Assembly (NCBI RefSeq): GCF_010389155.1
Contig: NC_057761.1
Location: 14,138,501-14,202,500, forward strand
From: Erigeron canadensis
Taxonomy: Eukaryota; Streptophyta; Magnoliopsida; Asterales; Asteraceae
Reading direction: 5' to 3'
Length of the DNA: 64,000 nt
Below are positions 46,190-56,900 of this stretch, in pieces. A program made the translations under genes and the position numbers. The notes under the pieces were generated by a model. That model was not told the DNA's origin. It did no database searches and saw only the letters and a program-made list of their open reading frames with translations. How positions within the stretch are numbered: position 1 is the stretch's first letter; each line of letters starts with the position of its first letter.

Positions 46190-46855
46190 AATTGCAATGA
46201 AAATGAAACGATCTGTTTTGAAGTATGAATTAAACGATCTGAATTGGAATTAAAATGAAACGATCTGTTTTGAAGTATGAATGAAACGATCTGAATTTTC
46301 AGGAATGAAATGATCTCAATGTGCAGGAATGAAACGATTTAATTTGAAACGATCTAAATTGAATTAAGAATGAAACGATTTAAACTTGAAACGATTTTTT
46401 TGAAATGAAGAAAAATTCTAAGTATTCTGAAATGATTTGGGCAGAGTTTTAGTATGAAATGGAATGAAATGAATTGAGCAAAACCAACCACGAAGATCAG
46501 TTACCCAAGAGAAGTATGATTCTCAAACACAACTCTTCACGAATTAATCAAACCAGCGAATGTTCAAGTAAAACTTGAAACGATCTAAAAGAGATCGTTC
46601 TAGTTTCAAAGAAAATTGAAACGATCTAAAAGAGATCGTTTTGGTTTCTTTTCTGGATTTCTCAATAACTTGTGTAATTTCAAGAAATTGAATTGACCAA
46701 AACCAATCCAAAGGATCAGTTAGCTTCAATCAACTCTTCACACTACAACCACACTTGTCAAAACGATCAAAATTTGAATCGTTTTACAAGCCACAATACT
46801 GATATGAAAGTATCAAGGGTAGAAAAACTGAAACGATCTAAATAAGATCGTTTTA
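46190..46855 (-). repeat. Copia-M leader hairpin array (CGATCT/AGATCG)
   Basis: Inverted repeats AAACGATCT-(4-6 nt)-AGATCGTTT lie at 46578-46600, 46619-46641, 46760-46786 (weaker) and 46830-46855. About nine unpaired AAACGATCT half-sites lie nearer the gag start (46190-46400). This is the same arm core as in the leader of the non-autonomous element. Confidence 0.85.
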
Positions 46856-47298
46856 GTTTCACACTGTCGTCTTCAACCTCTGAACATGAACAACTCCATT
46901 GACGATTTTTTAAAACTTCAATATCTTTTGATTTTCTGAGAATTGGAACATGAAACCACTTGCAAACAGTTTGTTTTCACCTCAGCAATGATCCGATTAA
47001 CATAACTTAGCTTATAACACAACAGAATCAAATCCCAAATTTTAGCGCCAAAAACTCAAAATCTGAACTTTTGATTCAGATCGAATTAGAACATGAAACT
47101 TGAGAGGATTATGTTATTAACTATGAGGAATCGAACGGTGAACAAACATCTATAATTTTATGTGATTTGAGAGGTTAATCTTTGGATTTTCAGTGAGGAA
47201 AAAAAACGAACAGAAACAGAAAAAAACAGAATTAAAGGTGATTTTTGATGAAAATGTGATTGAATTCAGTTATGGATCGAGATCAAAACGATGTTTTT

Positions 47299-47309
47299 CT
47301 CTAATACCA
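47299..47309 (-). promoter_or_regulatory. Copia-M primer-binding site
   Basis: On the minus strand TGGTATTAGAG follows the 5' LTR after two bases. It is one change from the initiator-Met-type TGGTATCAGAG. Confidence 0.85.
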
Positions 47310-47311
47310 AA

Positions 47312-47634
47312 TGTAACAACACGATTTTATCACTCGAATTCACATCAACAATGGCGTTTGGTTAGTGTGTGTGTTCATGGTGTTTGTGTGTGTGTTGAGA
47401 GAGAATCGGGATTAAGTGTGTGTTATTCAGGTGTAATTGTATGGAATGTATGTCAAGAGTTATGCTTATTGTTATGATTTCTAAGGGATTGAGGGCTATT
47501 TATAGTCTAAACACATCAACTATGCTAATTCTCACTATTAGCCCCTCAACCTTAGAAATCATCAACTTATGACTTAACTACAAGTAAGTCCATAACTTAA
47601 ATTACAATGTATCACTATTTTTGGATTTCTAACA
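47312..47634 (-). repeat. Copia-M 5' LTR
   Basis: On the minus strand it starts TGTTAGAAATCC and has a TATA-like ACTATAAATAGCC near 47496-47508. It ends GTGTTGTTACA. Confidence 0.95.
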
Positions 47635-47943
47635 GCAATACTATACAAGTTATAATGAATCAAAACAGTACTAACATTGTATCAAAACTAAAAGATTAAT
47701 AATAAAAATCAAATAAAAGTTAAAATTAATAAAAATCACAGAAAAGTGTTTATCTTGAATACTTGCAATACCAAATAAATTTAAGGTAAAATTTATATAA
47801 ATCATCGATGACTATAAAAACAGATTATTATTAGCAGATTAATTTCTGTAAAAAAAACCCAATTAACCTAAAATTTAGGGGCCTTGAACAAATGGGGGCC
47901 TTAGGCGCATGCGTAACCCCATTTTATTGAAGAGCCGACATTG

Positions 47944-48126
47944 TTCATTACATTACTGGCAAACTAAACTTCACCCGAACAGACTAAGCCCGAAAAAAAG
48001 TACCAATATGAATTAATAGCAAATTTCAAAAGACAACACAAACAAGCAATACACTTTTTCATGTAGGCACAAACATGTACAATTTAAATGATAGTAAATT
48101 GGTTCAATGAAAAGTGTAGACCTTAC
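47944..48126 (-). other. Remainder of TNPA intron 4
   Basis: AT-rich sequence between the MITE and exon 4; the donor GTAAGG lies at 48121-48126 on the minus strand. The distal intron part with the acceptor is 30235-30697. No other feature seen. Confidence 0.6.
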
Positions 48127-51100
48127 CATTGAGTGTACAAGATTGGCTATCGAACGAGAGCCCCCCCTTCTTATATTAACTTTTTTTTGTCTATTACCTT
48201 CCATCTTATTACTATAATTCTAGAAAATCAAAATATGAAAATGTATCATGGTTTGTAAAATGAAAAATAAAGAAAAAAAAAAGTTAACGCATATGTATTT
48301 AGATTTGTAAAATAAAGTTAGCACACTCACCGGGTTTTTTCCAGCTCCCAATATTTGCACATGTGATTCCAGTTATCTGGATGACAACCAGGTTTAATTT
48401 GTTTTTTTGCCAATTCAGGATTGCTTTTCCCTTCAATAGTCTTCCAGTGCCTACTCAACTCACCTCGGTAGCGTTTCCAATGTTCACGTAGTCGAGTATC
48501 CACATAGTCCATAAATTTCAAATCTGTTCGTAACAACTCGAACTTCCCCTGGATTTCATACATATCTTAGTAGTAGAACTGAAATTGCAACGAGTAACAA
48601 AATATAAAACTTTACATTCAAATTGAAAATATAAACAACTTACTTGTAATTTTTCATACATCAAAGTTTTGTGATCTTCCGGAATTGAGTCCCATCTATG
48701 ATACTCCATTGAACAAACATTACGAATAATAATTCCACATTCAGTCGCAAATTTTGTTGCTGAGGGCCCAACAAAGGCCTTTGTGCCTTTAGCCATTTCC
48801 AAGGAAACTTTGGTACCATTAGGCAAACAACCTAAAGTCTTTATTAACTTTTTGTTTGTATTTTGCTTGCGTTTTTTGGGTGCATTAATAGATTCTTCAG
48901 GAGGTTGACTAGCAACTTCTTGTACATTTGACTGTTAAGGTGCGACTCGATCATTATTTGGTTCTTCATTAGGGGCAGACTCCGCATTGCTTGCTTCTCC
49001 GACCAGTGGGTCTTCAGCAATAACAGTACGAGAAATAGGTGCTTCTATAGAAACTAATTGAAATAGCCAAAGAGAAAATCTGTAAGACGGTAGATCCTTA
49101 TAGAAATTTACATGTATAAAATTAAACTCGTAAACCTATTAGAATGTGGTGGACGAGTAAGATATACTAATTGCATTTTCCATCTATGTTCTTATGAACT
49201 GCATACATGATTCTGTAAATAGAGTGAATCTAAATTTAAAAACAAAGATCGACTAGAGTTCCTGACAATATATAGCATGCAAGTTTAATTGAAACTATGA
49301 AAACCTAAGCAACTATGATGAAAATTAAACATTCCAGTTTCTAGTAATCAACAAATTTAAAAAAAAAAAGAAACAAAAAAAGCCAATATTAAGATCAATG
49401 ATAACAATAACTTGACTTTTTTGGTAGACTACCAGTCCACCCATTAAGATGTTGGTAGAACTTGGTTTTTAAAATGATGGAACGGAAAATAGAATTGAAA
49501 ATAAAAGCTACATATCTTCTTCACTCCAAAGCTTTCATATTACTAGAATAATTAAGTCAAAAAAAACAAGAAGATATTGGACTGACAAAAAGATTGACTT
49601 TAAATACTTACACCGACTAGTCAAATGTTATAATAAAAGTAATACAACTAATTAAAAGAATTTAGAAAAAAGAAAAAGGAACCTTACCACTAGGTGTAGT
49701 CTTTGACAAACGGGTAATGCGCTTACGAGCGGGTTTTTTTGCTACTGGGCTTCCATCAAGAATGGGGCAGTCTGCTTGAGGTCTCTTTCTTGTAAGAGGC
49801 GTAACCATCATAAGCACCATAAATATCCACATTCTGCTGTTTATATCTCAACTAAAAATAAATAATTAGTAAACAACAATAATAGGGCCATGCATTGTGA
49901 CAATAGATGAAAAAGATCTGCAACGAAATCCTTACTCACAAACCAGAGGTATCATTCTACATGATCACAGTTTGATATATAGATTTACCCTCTTAAATTT
50001 CATTTTTGACCATATGTCGAACAATTTTCATTCTAAGGGTAACATCAAATCATATATAGTAGCCCAGATTCATTTTATTCTTTGAGTCTGTGTACTCATA
50101 AAACATGTGCAACTAGTAAGGACATGTATTCCATTTTACACAAATACATAATGAAGTAAAAATCCACATTCTTGTCATGACAAGAGTAATTAAAATAAAA
50201 TCATAACAAGCTTTTTAATCAACTAAATATTTGTGAGTTATAACTGTGAGTCATAGCTTTTTAATGATTACTATTATCATCATAACAAGAGTAATATAAA
50301 TAAAATCATACATAGGTTTTTAATCTGCCGTATGGCAAAAAGCATAGCAGTAATAGTAACAGCGTAGATCGATCATAAACCAAAATAGACACAATAACAA
50401 ATTAAACACAATAAAATTGTTGTAAAAGTGAAAAGTAACTACCTTAATCTTCAAATAGATTCTGAATAGCGGTTGAAAGAAAATTGGTTGAAGGATGAAT
50501 TATGGTGAAATAAAATAGCAAATCAAGGGTTTTTCTAGGTGAATTACCGAGATAAAAGAGGAAATCCCGAAATCCATCGATGCTAATTGATTGAGATCTT
50601 TCAATTTTTAGGATTCCCTCTTGTTTTTCCCTCTCAATTTTTTAGGGTTCCCTCTCAATTTTTTCTGACTTGGTGTTCATAGAAAAGTAAATCGTACTTA
50701 GCTTTGGATATGCCTCTGAATAATTTTTTTAAAGATAGATAATAGTATACGGTCTTATTATTATATTTTTATATATGGGGGTTACTGATGATGAACGGAG
50801 CACTTTTTTTGCTTATCTAGAATAAATGAATAATCATTCTATAGTTTTTATTTAATTAATCAACACAAAATTTTAACTTATATTTAATTTTTAATCATTT
50901 TATAAAATCGTAAAAATAAAATAAAAAGAAATTACCTATAGTTAGTTGATAAGTGTAATGAAATCTAAAAATTACAATTGGTATTCTACCCAATCCGTGT
51001 CAACCGTGCCAACCCCATGCATATGTATTGGCGAGTTGGCAGACGACAGGTCGAATAAATCGGTGAGTATGAAATAAATTGTGATTAAAGTAAACCGATC

Positions 51101-52676
51101 ATTGAAGCTAAATTATAATCAACAGTAATGATAGATATAATATATGTTTAGTTAAAGTTTTGGATTTACCTTTAATTTTTTCAATCACATTAAAATCGGA
51201 ACTTGTAAGCATAGTGGATGACGACAAATAGCCTTGTGATTTCGAATCGTAAACTCAAATTTTTTAAGTCTTCATTTAATAACATATCATTATACGTAAT
51301 ATAAGAAATAGAAGTTGAAAATTTGAGAAAGAAAAAAATTTATTAATGATAAAACGATAAATCAAATAAGTTTATAATGTGTTTTGTATCTATATAAGCA
51401 AAGAGTTAAATTTTAATTCTAGATCTAATAAGAAAATTAAATTTATATATAACTAAAAAAACTAATTTAATTAAATAAATAAATTAAAAGAACATGTGTC
51501 GATCAAGGATTACGCCACATGTTGTTTTAAGCACATCTCAATCCTTTTTTAGTTTATTGGTAATATTGTTTATATTTATGAGAACGTGTAGAACATGCTC
51601 CATAAAGTCGAATGACAACCCTGTTATCTTTTACTCGATCACCGATCGATGTTATGATAAATACATGATTTACGAATAAAATGTACCAATTAGGTAAAAA
51701 TAAACCATTTAATATTAATCAAGTAAACATAAACCATTTAAAATGTATTACACTTTTTAATCAATAATTTTAATATAATAAAATTAGAAATAATAGATAA
51801 TATATAACTACTATAGTAATAGTTATATATCCTAATAGTATGTAATTAATTAGAATTTTAAAAATAATTGAACAATTATTGTTTTCTGAATTTTTTAAGA
51901 AAAACAAAACATGTTAAACAAATATTTCTATATATAAAATCAAAGTTTTAATATATATATATATAAATTTATTAATAAAAATAGTAAATTAATTTTAAAC
52001 GACAATAAATTAACATGTAATATTGATATTTACATCTAGTTATGACAATTATTAGCTAAAATGAAAACTTAATAATTCAGATTATATTTCGGTTATTGAT
52101 ATATATAAAAGGGAACCTTAATTACATAATAGAAAAGTTTGAACTATTGGATAAAGTTTAACTTTTAATTAGAGTCATTGGATCAAAGTGCTAATGTCTT
52201 ATACCTTTTATAAGTTTTTTAACTTTAATTGTAATTTAATAAATTCAAAGTCATTAACTATGGAATGTAATTATCTACTATATAATGATATAATTATGAA
52301 AAATAATTCCTAAATTTATATATATATTTTTTTTTAAAATCACTTTTTGATTATTTTATTTGTTGTTATTTTAATTTACGACTTTATATTTTTTTTTATA
52401 TAACGTAATAAATATTGATTAGAGTTATAACTCTTATAAGTATTGAATTGTACATTGTTAATATCTTATGATATTAAAACAAAATATTCGTGATATGTAT
52501 AGGGTGTCTAGAATAATGAAATCATTAAAAATATAGAAATGACAGTATCATTATTTTTATTACATCTTTTATTTATACTTGTTAAGTTAGTAAAATGGTA
52601 CAAATATAAAATAAAATAAACAATATATATTTTTATTAATCTATATGTCATATTTTTTATTTATAATTTATCAAAA

Positions 52677-52966
52677 TGACTTGGTGGCTACTTCGTTTTT
52701 ATGGATAACTAACAGGGGGAAGAAACATAGAGTTCCTTGGCCCGATTGGGTTTCGAATCCCTTCCTTCAGCGGGCATGACTTGGTTTTTTGTTGGTTCAA
52801 GTTGTACTATGGGTGTTTCCACTCCATGGTTTTGTTTCGTTATTTTGTTACTTTATTTGGTGTTAGCCTCTTTCTCTTGTATCTGTATTTGAACTTCTTG
52901 GATCACTAGCACCATGTTAGTCAATCTTTTAGCAATAAAATTTTATGCCATTCTAAAAAAAATTAT
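52677..52966 (+). mobile_element. Candidate SINE-like insertion
   Basis: About 290 bp of GC-richer sequence in AT-rich DNA. GGGTTTCGAATCCC (52748-52761) matches the pol III B box of tRNA-derived SINEs, and ACTTGGTGGC about 70 bp upstream is a weak A-box candidate. The end, GCAATAAAATTTTATGCC then CTAAAAAAAA, resembles a LINE-type 3' tail. I could not find a TSD. It could instead be a LINE 3' fragment with a chance B box. Confidence 0.4.
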
Positions 52967-53264
52967 ATATATGTCTAGCCATGTATTACGTTGAATATAA
53001 TGTAGTATCTTATATGAACACCAATAAAACAATTTTACCTCATTAATTTATTATTAGAAAACACTTAGACATATGTTTAGTTAGAAAATGTCAGATAAAA
53101 TCTTAACTATCTCTTTAAATACAAAAGGAAGATTGGAAAAATAATAAAAAACAATATGATTTACATAGATATAACGATTTATAGTTAACCTATAAAACTA
53201 TCATTTATTAAAGAGATAATGTGTATGATATTGTATTGTATTATAATTAAAGTATCGTAATAAA

Positions 53265-53286
53265 ATAATAATAATAATAATAATAA
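53265..53286 (+). repeat. (AAT)n microsatellite
   Basis: About seven AAT units in the leader region of the TNPD gene, followed by degenerate AATAT/ATAACC repeats to about 53325. Confidence 0.8.
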
Positions 53287-53986
53287 CCATAATATAATAA
53301 CAATAATATAATAACCATAATAATAAGTACATGTGAGACTTCTGAATTAATCTTTTCTCACCTAAAACTCAACCATGTGCATCTTCTTCAATTATTCGCA
53401 AACCCCTGTTTCCCTGCTCCTGCTATCGTAAAAGAAACCTCATCTACATCACTTCTCAAAGTCGGCCCATTAACACCTTACAGGGACATACATCCATTGT
53501 AAGTTTTACTATTGTAGTTATAATTTATTCATCAATAAGCGTGCTATGTGAACTGAGTCTTAGCAATTATTAATTTGTTACAAATACATATATTTATGTA
53601 TATGTATAAATATATAAATATGTCTAAAATTAGAGATAGAGATGGTTATCTTTGCAATAGTAATTAAGTATGAATAAGATTACTTGCCTTAGATGGACAG
53701 AACTATGCAATAGAATGCTTATTAGTAATGTAGTTGAAGTTTAACAAATGATTTGTGTATTGTTGTCATTTTTTATGTGATTGTTTCTTTCTGTATTGGA
53801 GTGAGCTCGGCATTGTTTTGCACATCTTGTCTCACATTATTAGGCTCAATCACCACAAAACCGATTAGACCAGTTTGCATTAGGGAATTTGAATAATTTT
53901 GGAATAACTTATACAAAACTTTTAGGTATCACTAGTAAATGATACAATAATGTATGTGGTTAAATATCTTAAAATAGCATCTTTTT

Positions 53987-56900
53987 ATGTTACCAAGATT
54001 CTTAATGAATTTGGACAAGAGCTGGACTAAAATCACTAATAAGTTTGATCGAAGGTTCATCAATGGAGCACTAGCTTTTGCAGAAATGGGTGAAAGATAC
54101 ATTGATAGTCAAGGAAATATGCATTGTCCATGTAAAGAGTGTGTAAATGCTAGAAGACATGTTCCTTCAGTTGTTGCTACTCATATAATTCATAATGGTT
54201 TTGATCCAACATACGACGTATGGCTATATCACGGTGAACATTTACCTGGTTATGAATCAGACATATCAGAAAGTGAGTTTGAACAAACTGAAAGTGAATC
54301 AAATGATGACGGTGAAAGAGAGTTACTTGATGATGCGTTTCCAACAGGCGGTGAAAACATAGCTGAAAACATTATGGAAGATGCTGAACAACACCAGAAT
54401 CCAAATGTGGAAAAGTTATTTGTCGATATGGAGAAGCGTCTATACCCGGAATGTGAGTTTTCCGTACTGGGATTTTTATTGGAGTTCATGAATGTAAAGG
54501 TAACATGTAACATGACTAATGTGACAATGGATAGGATTTTGGATTTATTTAGCCGAGCTTTCAAGGATGCAAACTTTCCAAAAAATCATTATCAAGCAAA
54601 AAAGTATTTATGTACTCTTGGACTAGGATACCAATCTATCCATGCTTGCAAATATGATTGTGCATTATTTTGGGAAGAAAATAAAGACTTACAAAGTTGT
54701 CCACATTGCAACACTAGCCGTTATGAAGAAAAGAGTAATGGGAAGAAGAAACCAGTAAAAGTCTTGCGTTACTTTCCCATCACAAGTAGACTTAAGCGTT
54801 TATATGCATCAAGGCACACTTCTAAGGACATGCTGTGGCACCACCAAAACAGAACCAAAGAGAAGGGGGTTCTTAGGCATCCGGCTGACGGAATGGCATG
54901 GAAACACTTTGATAAATTATTTCCTGATTTTGCAAATGATCCTCGAAATGTTCGTTTGGGGCTTGCGAGTGATGGTTTCAATCCTTTAGGGGCAATGAGT
55001 CTTTCATATAGTATGTGGTCTGTTGTGATCGTACCATACAACATGCCTCCTTGGAAGTCTATGGTAGATGCTTCATTTATGTTGACATTGTTAATTCCTG
55101 GACGCGATTCACCAGGAAAGCATATTGATGTATTTTTGCGGCCACTCATTGATGAATTGAAACTTTTATGGGATAACGGTGTTGAAACATATGATTGTGA
55201 ATCAAAACAGACATTCAACATGCATGCCGTACTTCTATGGACAATCAATGATTTTCCTGCGTATGGTTATCTGTCTGGATGGACCACAAGTGGATACAAG
55301 GCATGTCCAGTATGTAACGATGATGCCTGCAGTATAGGTATACGAGATAAAATAGCATATATGGGTCATAGGCGATTTCTTCAAGAGAATCACTCATGGA
55401 GGAATGCACGAGACTTTAACGGGAAGATAGAGACTAGGCTTGCACCTAAACCTATCAGCGGAGATGATTGCTTACGACAGTTGGAACATATCAGCATACA
55501 TCAACATGGTAAACATCCTGCTCATGTAGGAACAAAAAGAAAACGGAACACAGGGGATTTGAATTGGTCAAAGAAAAGTATCTTTTTCGAACTCCCGTAT
55601 TGGTCTAAGTTGTTGATCCGTCACAACATTGATGTGATGCATGTTGAAAAGAATGTGTGTGAAAACGTGTTAGGAACACTATTAGACATAGATGGAAAGA
55701 CGAAAAATACATACAAAGCTCGAATGGATTTGGAAGATATGAATATACGTAAAGAGCTTCACTTAGTAAGAAAGAATGATCGCCTGCTTAAACCACATGC
55801 TTCGTATGTTTTATTTCGAGAAGAAAGAAAACAATTTTGTAATCTAGTCAAGTCTGTGCGTTTTCAAGATGGATTTGCAGGAAATTTAGAAAAAAATGTG
55901 ATTGTTGACCAAGGAAGGATACAAGGGCTTAAATCACATGATTGCCACATTTTACTACAATGCATGATTCCTATTGCAATTCGTCCTTTTATGACAAAAC
56001 AGATTCGGGATGCACTAATAGAATTGTCTCGCTTTTTTAAGAAACTTACTGAACCGACCTTGTATGTGTCAGAGTTGGAAGCGCTGCAGAAAGAGATAGT
56101 TAACATTTTATGCAAGCTTGAAAGAATATTTCCTCCATCTTTTTTTACAATTATGGTGCACCTGTGTGTGCATTTTCCTCAAGAGGCAATTTTAGGAGGA
56201 CCTGTGCAATCAAGGTGGATGTATCCAATCGAAAGATACCTTGGTCATTTAAAGAAATATGTTAGAAATAAAGCTAAACTCGAAGGGTCGATTGCAAAAG
56301 GTTATGTTGTTGAAGAAGCTATGACCTTTTGTTCACAATATTTAAAAGGTGTTGAATCGAAGTTGGACAGACATGGCAAGAATGATGACAAAACAAATAA
56401 CGGTAGTCAAAGCTTTGCATTGGATATTTTTAGATTAAATGGCCGAGGGGTTGGGAAGAAAGAAGTTCGTGTCCTTCCTGGTGATCTTTTGAAAAAAGCA
56501 ACATGGTTTGTCTACAACAATTGTGAAGAAATTCAACCGTACTTGGAGTAAGTATTTTTCTAATCATTTGCAGTTGATAGTTGGTGTTAAAGTTCATTTG
56601 TCAATAAATTTATAGTTTTGAAAATGATTAATCCTCCTAAACATTAACATAAAAATCCTCCTAAAATCATATGAATGTGACAAGTGGATTTCAGTTAATC
56701 CCTTCCTAATCTTACCCCTTCAATTTCCACATGTGTTCATCCTATGAATTAGGATGATTTTTAGAATTATGAATTAGAAGGATTAATCATTTCCCTTATA
56801 GTTTATATTCATTTGGCAGAGAACACTTACATTCACTACAAAGTCAACATCCTGAATTGTCAGATTTTTCCAAGATGCAACAAGCGACATTCCCGGGTTG

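Larger units (their letters stand above)
31010..47634 (-). mobile_element. Copia-M, Ty1/Copia LTR retrotransposon with a nested inverted copy
   Basis: 323-bp LTRs at 31010-31332 (3') and 47312-47634 (5') are flanked by a perfect TSD GCAAT (31005-31009, 47635-47639). They differ at 5 of 323 positions by eye. The primer site follows the right LTR and the purine tract precedes the left one. Order from the right: leader with hairpins, gag, long coiled-coil spacer, protease, integrase, RT, RNase H. The last is cut at about 39217 by a plus-strand copy (Copia-P). The 3' region resumes at about 33314. Copia order (integrase before RT) is clear. A SIRE/Maximus-like lineage is possible because of the long gag-side region and long 3' region. 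Confidence 0.93.
30706..47943. mobile_element. hAT-like MITE (608 bp) interrupted by Copia
   Basis: A perfect 8-bp duplication TTCATTAC flanks it (30698-30705 and 47944-47951). The ends are imperfect inverted repeats: left TAGGGCCGGTTTAAAC, right in reverse complement CAATGTCGGCTCTTCAAT, each followed by GCCTTAAGC/GCCTAAGGC and GGGCCTAAT/GGCCCCTAAAT blocks. Without the Copia and one copy of its TSD it measures 304 + 304 = 608 bp. There is no coding capacity. The 8-bp TSD and the TAGGGCCGG-style end point to a hAT-type MITE. It lies in intron 4 of the TNPA-like gene. Confidence 0.75.
29630..49811 (-). pseudogene. CACTA TNPA-like gene (Transposase_24), split by nested elements
   Basis: Six exons with phase-consistent GT/AG sites: 49688-49811, 48644-49044, 48331-48548, 48127-48211, 30115-30234 and 29630-30019. 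They total 1338 nt (446 codons with stop). The protein starts MMVTPLTRKRPQ and has a basic N-terminus. It contains CLPNGTKVSLEMAKGTKAFV, then HRWDSIPEDHKTLMYEKLQ and GKFELL, an HPDNWNHMCKYWELEK block, GGSRSIANLVH, and HYKKPKDRKGDGWLNDDAR. A C-terminal coiled-coil-like EEL..KVSEHE region follows. This matches plant Transposase_24/Ptta-En/Spm proteins, thought to bind subterminal repeats. TAA at 48935-48937 in exon 2 is in frame. Intron 4 is expanded to 17.9 kb by a MITE and Copia. In-frame ATGs lie a little upstream, so the exact start is open. Confidence 0.82.
49812..53986. other. AT-rich divergent intergenic region between TNPA and TNPD
   Basis: Very AT-rich, with no supported frame. About 50440-50640 may hold a TNPA 5' UTR exon, since a minus-strand donor-like AAGGTAGTT lies near 50441. 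About 53390-53500 may hold a TNPD leader exon ending CATTGTAAGTTTT. A candidate SINE lies at about 52677-52966 and an (AAT)n microsatellite at 53265-53286. Both genes must be driven from this interval if the element is transcribed. Confidence 0.5.

Noticed and set aside
52748..52761. A tRNA gene around the GGGTTTCGAATCCC motif
   Set aside because: No cloverleaf, anticodon stem or acceptor stem can be built around it.
53390..53986. Upstream coding exon for the TNPD-like gene
   Set aside because: The region has donor- and acceptor-like sites but no coding sequence resembling the family N-terminus, which already starts near 54005. A non-coding leader exon is more likely.
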